From: Gaeumannomyces sp. JS-464
Lineage: Eukaryota > Ascomycota > Sordariomycetes > Magnaporthales > Magnaporthaceae
Direction: 5' to 3'
NCBI GenBank assembly: GCA_002197995.1
Contig: NGZR01000005.1
Coordinates: 1,054,001-1,118,000, forward strand
Length of the DNA stretch: 64,000 bases
A model generated the notes under the pieces. That model was given only the letters and a program-made list of their open reading frames with translations, did not search any database and was not told the origin of the DNA. The position numbers and the translations under genes were made by a program. Below are positions 23,084-34,540 of the stretch, piece by piece; position 1 is the first letter of the stretch, and every line of letters begins with the position of its first letter.

Positions 23084-23682
23084 AGCCTTAAAGGGATCAG
23101 AAAAGCCGTGCAAATTGCCGGCCTCGGGCGTTTAAAAAGATCGCTGGAGTCTTTAACGTGATTTGGGTGGCCGGGGGATCCTCCAAATCCTCGATAAAGG
23201 CTATAGGAGATTAGGGTTGCACAAATACGGCCCGATCTTCCTGTTCCAAGCGCCGGCGCCGGGTACGGAGGGCGAGGTGGTAGGGCATAACGAGGGTAGT
23301 GTGAATGGTGTTTTTAGGTCGTTATTTTCGTTGTTTTTTTTTAAAACTAGCACCCTAAAGTTGTTCCCTTATATATTATGAAAGTGCCTGGCTTCCAGGC
23401 TTTCGAACGATATTATTGCCAGCCTTAGAGGCCTTTTGGATCCTCCAAATTATACCGCTATTCCCACTCGCGTTAACGCGTTGCACGGCCGGCCCGCCCT
23501 TATTTTGGGAATAGCTTTTATTTTAATCGTCCGTGCCGTTGCATTCGACGGGTGGACGCCCCCCGGCTGCCGGGGATGTGAATCCACTGGAAAACAGGGC
23601 CAAAAATACATGATCTGCCACAGGGCCACCCCGGCAACCGTTTCCACTTCGAAGAAAACGTGCAAAAAACAACAGGGGGGGT

Positions 23683-23718
23683 TAAAAAACCAAAAACACC
23701 GTACGGGCGAACACGCCC
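23683..23718 (-). repeat. Right terminal inverted repeat of Harbinger-like element
   Basis: Inverted match to the left end; TGA follows immediately at 23719-23721. Confidence 0.8.
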
Positions 23719-23721
23719 TGA

Positions 23722-24386
23722 GTAGGAATACGGTTGTTCATTCGGCCTAAAAGTGCGCCAACTTCGACGTTTATACCCAATAAAATCTCCCCATAACGCC
23801 CCAGACAGAAAGCTATATACACCGAGCGAAAACAGTCACAAACCAGATTTTTCTCTTTCCAAACTCCCTAGGAATGGTAGGTTTAAGCTAGACTGGGCAA
23901 AAATAGCAGCCCAACCGGAGGCAAAAAAAATGTGTATTTTGTTCGTGGCAGGAGTGGGACTTGCTCCCGTCGCACATCGGGCACTTGGGCTTGGACGACA
24001 TTGGAAAAAGGCAAAAATAAAAACGCCGAGGATTCCCCAGAGGCCGCGCATCCGAGCACTAATTCAGCCCTCATATCCGTTGGTACTTGGGAGCGTGTGG
24101 GAGCCAGCGGAATTTAGAGCATCCAGAAACTGAGGTGTCGGCTTCCGAAAAAACGGACGTGCCCCTTGTTGCAAAGTACTTGCGTTACAAATTTATTCCT
24201 CCAGCTTTCCTAGCCGCCAAGGCAGTGAGGAAGAACAATCCACCGTCAGCCAGAACCATGCGGACAGACTATGGACAGCCTCCTCCCTGCCTACCACGGT
24301 TTGAGAGGGGAAATACTGGGCAGCGGCATATCGGAGAATTCGCGAACGTCAGCGCCTCGGGGCCTTGCCGGCAGACATGTGGTCTG
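23722..24386. other. Spacer between Harbinger-like element and Clr5-ankyrin gene
   Basis: No supported gene. Composition changes from AT-shifted to ordinary across about 24150-24250, marking the right edge of RIP influence. It probably contains the 3' UTR of the minus-strand gene. Confidence 0.45.
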
Positions 24387-27300
24387 TCACCTCCCAGTCT
24401 CCGTGCAGTACGTATCGTCCTCACAGGGCCGGCACCCTCGAACCCATACCCAAACGCCGTTTTCGAACACTGCGGTATCATCCAAGAGAGACCAATCCTC
24501 CGCGTCACCGTCAGCATTTGGAGCCGGCGGGATTGTCTCTGAGATGTCGGGAGCGACGCCGTCCGCCTCCTCCTCCTCCGCCACGGGATCTGGGCACAAT
24601 CTCTGCTCCTCCTCTTCCTCGGTCTCGCTGACTTCATCCAGCCCCTCGCGTGCGCTGCCGTCGCAGCTGGAAGTCGCATCGCTGGAAGACTGGCTTCCGT
24701 AGCCCATCTCGATTTTCAGCCCCCACAGCCGGTCCTCCTCCTCTTCCGCCCTGCTGGCCTCCAGCAGCCGCTCGTCCGCTTCGTCCCATTCCCGGTGAAG
24801 CGTGAGCATCTTGGCCGCCACCCCGTGGCGCTCGCGCTCCGCCAGATGTATCGCCCGCAGGTACTGTTGGCGGTGCGGGCCCGCCGTGCCCGCCCCCGAG
24901 GCGAGCAGGAGCTGCAGCATGTCGATCCGCCCGCGCTCGGCCGCCCCCTGGAGCGCCGTCCTCCCGAACCGCCTGGCCCCCGGCGCGTCGATGTCGGCGC
25001 CGCGCTCGAGGAGCAGCTTGGCGAGCCCGAGCCGGCCCGATATCGCCGCCAGCTGCAGCGCCGTGGCGCCCCCGCGGCTGGCCGCGCCGGCATTGACGTC
25101 CGCGCCGGCGTCCAGCAGCATCGTGACCATGTCCAGGTTTCCGGCTTCGACTGCGGCCTGCAAGGCTGTGCGGTAACCCGCAAGGTTCACGTGAAATTCG
25201 TTGACGTCCTCCCCCGCGCCGATAAGAAAGCGGGCCATTTCGAGGTTTCCATCCGACACTGCCCGCACCAATGGGGGAGAGGCCGGCCTCGCTGGGCTGC
25301 ATACTTTCGTCACCCGTCCCCAATCCGTCGGTATTAGCCCCTGTGAGCCGGTAGGGCACAGCATCATCGCAATAGGCAGCGAGTTAAGGTGCACTGCGAT
25401 GAGTAGAGAGAGCATATCCGCCCGGCATCCGTGGCGGAAAAGCGCTTCAACGGCGACCGGGTCCCTGCTGGCGACCGCTGCCGCCACAGGCGACCCTACT
25501 AGACGTCGTGAACGCTTCCCCCTCCAGTGAGGCATGCGCAGTTCGAACTCGTCCATCCTTCCGTAGCGCTCCCCACGGCCTTTATCGTAGCACTCCACCT
25601 CCTCTAGAATCTCCTGGCTTAGGAACGCGACGTTATGAGCAGGCAGGTGTGAGAGGAGTGCGGCGAGGACGGCATGGCTGGAGCTCTGTGCGGCCACGGC
25701 TATTGCCGTTCCTTCGAGAGGGCATGATGCGGCACCAGCATCAGCACCTCGGTTGCGTAGGAGCCTGTCGAGCCAGCCAGAGCCAGCTGGGTGTCTCGTG
25801 GCCCATTCGACTGCGGCGCAGAGAACTCCTCCGTCGTACATATCTGGGGATTGCTCGAAAATGTACGCGATGGTGGCCTCCTCGCCCCCGATGAAAGCGG
25901 CCTCGAGGGCCGTGATCCCCTCGTCTGTTCGGTCACGCATCTCGGCCCCGGATTCCAAGAGCTTCTTCAATAGGGGCAAGCTTCTCAGACGTGCGGCTGC
26001 TGCCAGCAGTCCAGGCAAGGGCCGCGCCCCGCCTTCCAGAAGGACCATGGCGGTTTCAGTCATACGAGCGATGCCCGACTCGCTGACAATGTATTCGCTG
26101 AGAGAGACTTCGTGGCTCTCGTTGAAGCAGTCCGCCAGCGCCTCTTGAAGGGCAGTAAGGCCCCGATAGCTCATTTCGTCCGGGCTGCCTCCACGGCGCA
26201 AAGCAGCACGCACCATGTCGGCACTCCTCAACATCGCCCCTTTGACAACCCCGTTGCAGTCGAAACCGGCCCCAGCCGCGACGAGAGCGTCGATGCAACG
26301 GAATTCTCGGACGTTGGCCAGCCCTGGGTCATGCCGCGCACGCTTTGGTGAGGCGGAGCACGGCAGCAGAAGCATGTCCAGCGGCGACAGGCGGCTCCCC
26401 AGCACGCGGGCTTCAATGTCCTGTCGGACATGTCCGGTGAGCAGGCGATCGAGGACCCCCGTCGCTGTACAGCCTGTCCCAGGCTGAACTTGAGGTTTGG
26501 GTCTGCGCCACTGTCCAGAAGAGCTTCCACCGCATCGGCCCTGCGGAATCTCGCCGCGTAGTGGAGTGGCGATGGATAGCACTCGTCACCGGAGTCCGGC
26601 GAGAAACCAGCCTCGACCAGCAGGCGACAGGTAGCGGCATAGCCGTAGTAGGCGGCGACGCGAAGAGGGCCGGATCCGCCCTCGAGCTCCCTAGAAAAGA
26701 AGTCTTGGTGATCGGAAACAAGGAAGCGGATGAGGTTGTTGTTCCCATTGGCCGCAGCTGACAGAAGAACGTCGGATGTCAAATAGGAAGCCGGTAGACG
26801 CTCCAGCAGAAGTTTTGTTATCTGAACCGACTTGTCGGAGGGGGAGCGGCAGCTTGCGGCCGAAGTAAGCGCAGACTGCGATGTCTCCAAAGCGAATCCT
26901 TGGAGGCCGTGCCAAGCAGGCAGCAAGTACGAGATGTCTGCCCCATGGTGGAGAAACACCTTTACCAGCTCGATATGCCCAGATTCAATGACAACATGAA
27001 TGGCAGGAACAGGCTCCTCAAAAGCCTCCAGATGAAAGCCTAGGGGTTGTCGTCGGATGCTGGCATTTGGGTTAAGGCCTGCCGACAGGAGCCAAGAGAT
27101 GATACGGGGCGTGTGATCGCTCCCTCGCCTGGTCTGCAGGCCAGGAGCGAGGGACCAGCCGCCGAGATTTCCGCCAAGTCACAGAGATGGCCCACTCGAA
27201 AATGTTATCCGCGAAGGCTGCGAGTGAGCGGTCCCCCGGAGAGCCCGGGCCCAGTCGGAGGCCAAGCTCGAGAATCCCGACTCGAACAATTATCCCGGCC

Positions 27301-28294
27301 AGATCACCCCAGCTTTTGGTGGAGGGAAGATTGCTGTTCGCCGCGACAAGGTTGTTGGAAAAGCGAAATATAAGGAACCTGACCCAGATATGGAGAATCT
27401 CATGGATTGCTCCCCGGTTGATTAGCCTGGCATGATAGAGATGCTCGCCGTCGAAGGTCTCAGGCATCGTTGTGCCAATCTCGGCTGCCAGTCGCGACAA
27501 GCCCGCCGCGGAGCGAGATCCGCCACTTGGGCTGTCCACCATGCGGTTCCGGAATGGCAGTGGGCCCAAGGCGGCGTCCAAGTCGTCAATCGACCGCCCC
27601 GGATTGGCAACTGATACCGTTTCGAATAGTTAGCACAACGCTTTCCCGGGGGCTTGGATGAAATGTTGAGAACTGACGACAGCCTTGCCCACCTACCTGT
27701 GACAGACCTCAGCGGCGAATTCACCCAGGGAAGGGAAGACGGCCACGCGAACTCCATTGGATAGGACAGTGGGGTCGATACGGTGATTTCCAAGTCACTG
27801 GGGCAGCTAGGGCTCGAGGCTGGGAAAAACAAGGAGTCAGAAGAGCGTCTGGGACCATGGCACGGAAGGAACTTGCCTCCTTCTGGCGTGGAGCGCAGAC
27901 GCGCATCCTGGTGCCGTTTGGTCTCCTTGTCAACCGTGGAAGTCTTGATCTTCCGATCGCCCAAGATGACTCTGCTCTTGCGCCCTTGCCGCAGCCTCTT
28001 CTTGATCACATGGGCTATGTATCTCCATCCCTGCTGGGTAATATTCTTGGTGAGCTTCCATTTCAGGAGTCGGTACTCCAGCTGTGCCTTTCTGCGATGT
28101 GGCTACCATTAGAAGCTGTATTAGTTGGATATGTAGGCGGGCATCCTTGATACTAACGTCAATGGAAATCCCAATGCCCGTAGCTCCCTCAATACGGCCG
28201 CTTGGGACAGGTTACCGACGAGGTAAAGCCTGTGGACGAGCTCTCTGAGGAGAAATGGATCATGGGAGCGAGGTTGGGAACTCGCGTAGGGCAT
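24387..28294 (-). CDS. Clr5-domain ankyrin-repeat protein
   Basis: Five exons on the minus strand: 28294-28158, 28091-27697, 27610-27183, 27133-26471 and 26420-24387. All phases close, giving about 1,218 residues. The N-terminus is a Clr5-type domain: LLRELVHRLYLVGNLSQA, LRELRALGFPLT spliced to KAQLEYRLLKWKLTKN. A basic linker, a central helical region, and then an ankyrin array follow from about residue 320 to the C-terminus, with consensus units such as SPLHYAARFRRADAVEALLD, TALQAAVEAGNLDMVTMLLD, ATALQLAAISGRLGLAKLLL and RTALQGAAERGRIDMLQLLL. The tail is acidic (EVSETEEEEEQ, EEEEADG). Such proteins are expanded in Pezizomycotina; partners are unknown. Introns 3 and 4 (27182-27134, 49 nt; 26470-26421, 50 nt) are very short; the second could instead be a one-base loss in a G run. 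Confidence 0.8.
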
Positions 28295-28993
28295 GATCAA
28301 TCTCAACAGGTTCAGCACCTCGTGTGAGGCGCCTGGGCTTGAACTCGGGAGAGGAAGAAAAGAAAAGGAAAGAGGGAGAAGGCAGTGGGGAAATGCACGC
28401 ACAGGAAATATTTTCTTTCCTTTTCTCTTTCGTTTTTTCGGTCTGGGGAGGGGGCGATTTCCGGATTCTGGAAGCTGAAGCACTTGCTGTACTGCTGTAC
28501 CGATCAGCAAGATGATTGGCTCTTCCAGAATCCGAAGGCGCCAAGCGGTGTCGACCAGCATGCCTCAAGACCGTGTGGTGTGCTGCACACATCAGCCACT
28601 ATCACTCGTCCCCGGCTGCCATTGGATCACACCCGAATCTGGATGCGGCGCCAGGCCGGGGTGGACGACGTGCCCGACATGCGAATTTAATGCGATGACG
28701 GGACTTGGACACGTGAGACATGGGCTCCGCGCTGCAGGGCTGATTTTTGAACTGCCACTACTTTCCGAGTCTACCTTCCAGTAAACTCGATGCAGAAATG
28801 CAAGCAATACTTTTGGGCCCTGCAGGACGGCGGAGACGAAACGCCCGGCATGGAAACCTTTCGACTCGCCGGGCGCCTGTTCATCGCGCCTTGTGCTGCT
28901 GATCCCCCCTATGACATCCCACCGAGGCAAGAGATCACACGAAGCGAAGTAGACGCCCGAGGCGGAACCATGCAAAGATGACATGGCGCTGGT
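28295..28993. other. Intergenic region, no supported gene
   Basis: Upstream of the Clr5-ankyrin gene and downstream of the Cys-rich small gene, both on the minus strand. No other coding signal seen. Confidence 0.45.
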
Positions 28994-29155
28994 TTATCTT
29001 CCTTTCGGCAGCTCTATGTACTGGACGCAACAGTACCTACAGCGGTGATGGCCACACTCGAGACAGACATTCGTGAGTTTCACCAGGTAATACTCCTGTC
29101 CTCCACAATGGTCACAATACCATACCGCGACTCGAATATAGCCACCCTTCGCCAT
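28994..29155 (-). CDS. Small Cys-rich putative zinc-binding protein
   Basis: From the ATG at 29155 this encodes 53 residues with Cys pairs at C14-C17, C31-C34, HH at 36-37 and C39-C42-C43: WYCDHC, VCLECGHHRCRYCC. Paired CxxC motifs with an intervening CxHxxC-like block are typical of small zinc-ribbon/RING-like fungal proteins whose knuckles follow a Trp and hydrophobic strand. An upstream in-frame ATG at 29296 would give 100 residues with a basic, Thr-rich extension. I prefer the short form because the conserved-looking part starts there, but the long form is possible. Function unknown. Confidence 0.5.
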   Translation of the reverse strand: MAKGGYIRVAVWYCDHCGGQEYYLVKLTNVCLECGHHRCRYCCVQYIELPKGR

Positions 29156-29296
29156 GCTTGTGTTCTTCTTGTCCCAGGTAGTCTCGCTGGGGGCGCGTTT
29201 CGTAGCTCGATATTTGGTGGACGCTTCGAAACAGTTAGTTCCGAAGTGCCTAGGCGCACTAGAATGTGAGTTGGGGAGGCGTGGGATGGTGCACAC

Positions 29297-32073
29297 ATAT
29301 CAAGAGCCCGAATGGAGTTGAGTGCAGCCGGGCTGGGCTCGTCTGGCAAGGAAGGAATCGGATGAAGTCCGGAAAACGTGGCCCCTTGCGCAAGGAATGA
29401 ACAAAGGCTCGGTAACCTTGACGGTCTTGGGCTGGGAGTGGTGTTTTACGAAAAACGCAGGCAACGCCAAATGGCTTTATATATGCACACGAATGGCTTT
29501 GCTCCACGGTGAGCGGCAGACCAGGGATCAGCCACCGGCTAGCTAGCTGATACCAGGCAAGGGGCGCTGTCTGGGCCCCTACGAGCCGGGCAAAAAGAAA
29601 AGGCCTGGCCACAACGACTGAGGCCGAAGCCACCGTGAGGCAGACTTTTCTGCATCAGTCTGTACACCGGGCTTGCTGCGGCCCTGCTTGTGATCTGCGT
29701 GCCTGCAGAGATATGCTCGCCGCCTTCAACGTCCCAGGGTGGACACCAGGGCAGCTCCTGTAGGCGTCAAGTTTGCGGAGAGGAGATCCCTCCCCACCCG
29801 CCTTCCCCCAGCATTAGTTATTTTATTCCTTTCTGCCTCGTTTTTTCTTCTTTCTTCTTTTCTTTTCTTTTCTTTTCACGACACCTCTATTTCCCGCAAT
29901 CCCCAGGCTTTTTGATATTTTGGGGCGTAGGGCTGCTAGCACAGTGCGCAAGCCTGGGGTCATTGCCCACAACGGCGCGATGCGCCAGCGGCTCCAAGCA
30001 ACCCCTCCCCCAGTCGCCAAGGGCTGTGCGGGGCTGTCGCAAGCTGAAATTTGGATGGCGATTTGACGGCGAGCCCCGAAGGCGCACTGTGGGCAGCGAT
30101 CTGCAGAAATTGAGCGGGGAAAACGGCGTGCACATGCTGTGCTGCGCCAACCACAAGCCATCCCAACATCTCATCTGCTGCGTGCCCGCCAGAATTCCGC
30201 CTGGGGCACGCAACCACAGCGCAAGCAAGGCACAATTAGCTTGGGGAAAAGGGGCAAGGGAATCGCAAATTCGAAAGGAAAGGCGCTCGTAGAAGGTGAT
30301 AAAATCACGCCTGAAGGTTGGATCAGTGCATCTAGGTTTGTTTATCCCACAAAAGACAAACTGAAGCCCAAAAGTTCGGGACTGTTTCCAAAGGGTGATA
30401 GAGCAGCATTACACCGCCCATCCCCGAAATTCCGTTCCTATTTCAAGGGCACATTTTTGGGTCCGACGCTGCGACCGTGTTCCCTTCGTTCCAAAAACGG
30501 GATTTTGTTTCCAGAAAAAACACTGCCAACCAGACCGCCCGCCACTTTGCTAATCGCCAGCAGGCCGAGTACGATGATGAGGAGGTAATAGACGATTGCC
30601 TCCATCTGGGAAAAGTAAAAGCGTCCCCCAAACAGAGCGTGATTTAGCGACACCCGAGGACCAACTTTCTCCCAGTACCAACCTATCTAGCTCTCACTAG
30701 TTTGACTAGGGGAGAGCCCGCATAATCCAGCGGGCATGGTCGCATGTGCCAGGAACCTCGAGCGATCTCATGGAGATGCACACCATCGTCGCGTCCAAGG
30801 ACCCTTGGGCACACAGCAGAGCCAACAGCCACAAGTCCCGAGGGCGCCACAGAGGGCAGCAAGCCATTAGAGGGAAACTGCGGTTTGGCGGCTCTGGTCG
30901 TGGGCCTGTGGTTACCCGAGGCAACAACATGGCGGCAAACAGAGATGCGGATCGGATATGGGCAACAATCCCCCGGGATTTGATAAAAGGGCATCGCGAA
31001 GGCCCGAGCACCAGGACGGCGTGTTTCCGTGGCCAATGGCCAGCGTTGGCGCGCTTGGCTGCCACGGGGCGCTCGGGATGACGTCTTTCCCCTGCGCCAC
31101 AGCGAGTCCTAATATAGACATCCAGAGCATTTTCTCTTACGGTTTACTGCCCGCAGAGGCACGTCGCTTTCGCGGCGTTCGCATCAGCTGGCATCCCTGG
31201 GCAGTGGCCTTTGGGGTGCACTTCTCCCGGTCTCGAACATCGCTGCGCCTTGATGAGACAGATCAGCGAGCAGGAGGACGAGCCGACGGATCTCGAGGCG
31301 CGCTCAACTGTGGTCCGTGGCAGCGTTCACCGCGCGCCTCGGATATGCTCGCATTCCCCCTGGCGTGTACGAAGGAAGACCGCATCGCGTCGGTTCTGTT
31401 TTCAGGCTCGCCGCTGTGCGTTCCCGGGAACCAGCTTGGACGAAGGCTCCCCGGCGGTCCCGCCAACGGTCCAGACACCGGTAAGACAATTATCGGGAGC
31501 CGCATGACCCAGGGATACGGAACTATTTAGTTACACATGGTGGGCGAGACCAATCTTTGCACCTTGGCAGGCGAGCTTGCTGGGGAGTTCAGTTGGGTAA
31601 AATCGCTTTAGCTCGGCCCCCCTGCTTCAGCTCTTGACCTGAACGGGGATCGTCAGTGTCTAGAACAGCTCTGTACTGACTGGCTCAGGGGGAAAACGGG
31701 CCAGTACCCAATTGACAATGAGGCGATAGACGACTTTTCCTTGCTTTCCACTTTCAGTTTTGAGGCTCACTGCAGCATCTTGGCGGAGCTACTGAACGCA
31801 TCGACAATGTGATATCCATGTCCATTTTATTTTTGGTGAGCTGAGCCCCAGCTCGGCTCGGCTCCGAGATGCACACGGGAGAGGTGAGAGGAGTATATGA
31901 ATTCAGGAGACTGGCCGGCTCTGAGAGTCGAGAGAGTTCCAGGACATCGAGGCAAATCCCACCTCCTCGGCATTCCTTCCTAATCAACTTGGCCCCGGCC
32001 GTCCTTTCGTTCACCTTCTCCAGTGAAGCCCCAACCTTCTAGACGTCCTCCACAGACCCTCCTCTCCGGCACC
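29297..32073. other. Long intergenic region, no firmly supported gene
   Basis: About 2.8 kb. Many overlapping short frames on both strands, none with recognisable domains or good splice structure. A possible 55-residue membrane peptide (30438-30605, minus) is listed separately. A CT tract (29820-29880) may be part of a promoter. Confidence 0.4.
30438..30605 (-). CDS. Possible single-helix micropeptide
   Basis: Fifty-five residues starting MEAIVYYLLIIVLGLLAISK, one strong transmembrane helix, followed by a short basic tail (RREHGRSV). No homology recognised; could be chance. Confidence 0.15.
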   Translation of the reverse strand: MEAIVYYLLIIVLGLLAISKVAGGLVGSVFSGNKIPFLERREHGRSVGPKNVPLK

Positions 32074-33222
32074 ATGAAGTCCGCCTTCGCCCTCGCCTTC
32101 CCGGCCCTGGCCGCCGCGATAGGTGGCCCGCGATGTCTGCAACGCCGACAACTGCCTCCGCGCCGTCCGTGCCACTCAGCACCCGACGCGCCTCGAGGCT
32201 TGCTCCTCCTTCGTCGTGACTACTGTCACCCCGGCGACCTCGTAAGTTTGGGACACTGCTACAAGCAAAACCTACCACCTCCCAACGGGCGAGGGCAGCA
32301 GCTTACAAAACCCCCCTAATCCTAGGACTCACACCGAGACCGTTAAGGTGACGACCGCCACCCCGGTCGTGACGCTATCCGTGACCGACACCACCTTCAG
32401 CTCCGCCACGTCCACCGCGACGGTCGACGTGACCGAGACGGTGACGGTCGCGACCGCCACGCAGACCTCGAGCAAGGTGGTCGTCGGCAAGCGCGCCGAC
32501 GGCGCCAACACCAGCCCCGTGATCGTGGTGCCCACGGCCCTGCCGGCCTACGCCTCGGCCTGCGGCAGCGCCGCGCGCTTCTCGAGCGCGTGCTCGTGCG
32601 CCGGCGTCACCGGAAAAGTCACGACGGCCCCGACGCCCGTCACGACCGTCTACGTGACCGAGACCGTGACGCCCGCCGCCGTCACCGAGACCACGGCCGT
32701 CGACACGACCGTTATCCCGACCACGGTCCAGACCGACAGCGTCACGCTCACGTCGACCGCCTCCGCGACCGTCGGGGTGGGCGTGTGCAGGGACGTTAGG
32801 GCGCGGGGTGAACTGAGAGTTTTGATCCGCCATTACACGCATTCACGAAAAAAAAGAAAAGAAAAAAAAAAAAAAAAAAGAAAAAAAAAAAGCTTGCTAA
32901 CCGCCAACGATTCTTTCTACACAGGCACGGCAGCGGCACCGCGGGAAGCCCCTACACGCCCGTGGCCGGGACGCACACGATCCCCAACACGGACGAGGGC
33001 ACCGACATGTGCTGCTCCATCCGCTACAACACGCCCAACTGCGTCTACTACATCAGGGGCCCCACCAACTGCTACATCCGCATCCTGTCGACGCCCTTCA
33101 CCAACGGCGTGAGCGCGACCTGCCCCAACGGCCTGCCCACGGGCTGGGTCTTCCGCAACCCCGTCTCGGCCGCTACCCTCACCACCAACGCCATCGGCAA
33201 GGGGCCTTGCTTCGGCAACTGA
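32074..33222 (+). CDS. Thr-rich secreted protein with C-terminal Cys domain (frame break near the start)
   Basis: Exons about 32074-32241, 32326-32784 and 32925-33222. The start encodes a signal peptide (MKSAFALAFPALAAAI). The mature sequence begins VARDVCNADNCLRAVRATQ in the next frame, so one surplus base (or two missing) lies near 32122. A Thr/Val-rich stretch follows (TETVKVTTATPVVTLSVTDT, TTVYVTETVTPAAVTETT), likely O-glycosylated. The last exon is a compact Cys-containing domain (TDMCCSIRYNTPNCVYYIRG, PTNCYIRIL, GPCFGN at the end). NADNCLRA also occurs in the tail of the LVIVD protein at 930-3163. Intron 2 (32785-32924) carries a long A-rich tract and a GCTAAC branch motif. Probably a cell-wall or extracellular protein. 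The frame break may be an error or a real lesion. Confidence 0.6.
32848..32891. repeat. A-rich tract inside an intron
   Basis: About 44 bases of almost pure A with three G interruptions in the second intron of the Thr-rich gene, immediately upstream of the branch-point-like GCTAAC. Confidence 0.8.
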
Positions 33223-33445
33223 GAGGGGAGGGGAGGCCTGATAAATGGTACCCGGCGCAAAGCCAAAAGGCAGTCCACAGCCATCTTGGGGCAAAGCGAA
33301 GCCGCTTTGCGCAAGGGAGCATGGCTGCCTCGGTCTTTGTCTGATTAATCTCCTGGAAACTGGAAGGGAAGGGCTGGTGGCTGCAAACTAGACAATTCCT
33401 TATTGATAGCCATCACAAATAGTCGTTCGTTACGCGCTAATGATA

Positions 33446-34540
33446 CTACAAGATCTCCTCGGGCGTCACGACGACCCAGTTCTTGTCCGCCGTGACCTCC
33501 ATCCCCAGTTCCCGCTGGCGCCTCGCATTCGTGTCGATCATGCCCTGCAGCTTCTTCATCGAGCTCTCCTTGCGGTTAACCCACAGCCTCACCCCGCCCC
33601 TCTGTACGTCCGCCCCGTGGAACAGCATGTACCCATCGCTATCCGGCGTGTCGCCCGCCACCAGCACCGGCATCCGCCACTCGTCAATGTACGTCAGGAT
33701 GGCGGCGTGTTTGCCCGCCATCCACGTCGCGGGCGTCCACAGGTAAGGCGTCATCTCCATGTCCCTCAGGTTGGCCGCCTCGTCGTAGACCCCTTCCCTG
33801 ATCTGCTTGCGCGCCGTCGTCGGCGGCCGCGCCGGGTCCGTCAGGTTTCGCATCAGCGTCGTGACGCCAACGACCTTCTCGGCGGGCACGTTGTAGCCGT
33901 AGCGCGGGTCCGACGCCACCATGCGCACCAGCTCCTCGGACGCGGCCGTCATGACGTAGACCGAGATGCCGTGCTGCATCAGCCGGTTGAACAGCTCCTG
34001 CTGGCCCCGGAACGGCCGCGGCGGGCTGACCGACACGGGCACCGCCGCGCCGTCGGGGCCGAGCATCGTCGTGGCCACGGTCCCGTTGAGTGCCATGAGC
34101 TCGTCAACGTACCCTTTAAGCTCGCGCAGCGGCACGCCCGAGAAGACCTGCGCGGCCCAGGGATAGCAGACCATGTCGTCGACGGCGCACAGCCTGTTGT
34201 AGTAGCTGTAGAGCGACTCGGTGTAGGCCTCCGAGTCCGCAAAGGGGATGATGCGCAGCGACGGGTCGAGCCCGTCGCGCGTCAGCACGCCGCGCGACTC
34301 GAGGTACGGCAGCAGCGACTCCTCGAGGTCGAAGCGGTACGACGTGTTGTCCATGTCGAAGACGGCGTACGCACCGCTATGCGCGTGCTGCCGGATCATG
34401 GCGTCGAGTGCCGACGCCGCCGCGCTGGGCCAGTGCCGCAGCGGCGTCGTGGCCGTCGAGTTGCACCTGCTAGTGGGCGCGCCGGCCGCAGCGCCGACGA
34501 TGGTGGCCAGGGCCGAGGTGCGGAGCACCGTGAGCTTCAT
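33446..34540 (-). CDS. Secreted HAD-superfamily phosphatase (phosphorylcholine phosphatase-like)
   Basis: Single exon, 364 residues, with a signal peptide ([20 protein letters not shown]). HAD motif I is [13 protein letters not shown], with the nucleophile D62, general acid D64 and T66 in DxDxT. Motif II is the [11 protein letters not shown] segment, and motif IV is [14 protein letters not shown], supplying metal-binding acidic residues. The VFDxDNT form and the large cap between motifs I and II resemble bacterial phosphorylcholine phosphatases. It probably hydrolyses a small phosphate ester outside the cell; the substrate is inferred only from resemblance. It is followed on the same strand by nothing closer than the Thr-rich gene, which converges from the other side (224 bp between stops). 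Confidence 0.8.
   Translation of the reverse strand: MKLTVLRTSALATIVGAAAGAPTSRCNSTATTPLRHWPSAAASALDAMIRQHAHSGAYAVFDMDNTSYRFDLEESLLPYLESRGVLTRDGLDPSLRIIPFADSEAYTESLYSYYNRLCAVDDMVCYPWAAQVFSGVPLRELKGYVDELMALNGTVATTMLGPDGAAVPVSVSPPRPFRGQQELFNRLMQHGISVYVMTAASEELVRMVASDPRYGYNVPAEKVVGVTTLMRNLTDPARPPTTARKQIREGVYDEAANLRDMEMTPYLWTPATWMAGKHAAILTYIDEWRMPVLVAGDTPDSDGYMLFHGADVQRGGVRLWVNRKESSMKKLQGMIDTNARRQRELGMEVTADKNWVVVTPEEIL

Larger units (their letters stand above)
19780..23718. mobile_element. PIF/Harbinger-like DNA transposon, RIP-degraded, complete ends
   Basis: A 3.94 kb element bounded by inverted termini beginning GGGCGTGTTCGCCC and flanked by the 3-bp duplication TGA (19777-19779 and 23719-23721). 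Inside are two convergent gene relics: a HARBI1-like transposase on the plus strand and a Myb/SANT-like DNA-binding protein on the minus strand. That two-gene arrangement is the hallmark of Harbinger elements. The interior is AT-shifted, with stops and frameshifts consistent with RIP, so the copy is dead. The first 14 bases of each end are themselves a hairpin (GGGCG-TGTT-CGCCC). Confidence 0.8.

Noticed and set aside
24795..25340. Long open frames on the plus strand opposite the ankyrin gene
   Set aside because: They are shadows of the GC-rich minus-strand ankyrin repeats; the minus frame has clear family repeats and consistent splicing.
29690..30292. 200-codon open frame on the plus strand
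   Set aside because: No domain, starts in a CT tract, and three frames on the opposite strand are equally open.
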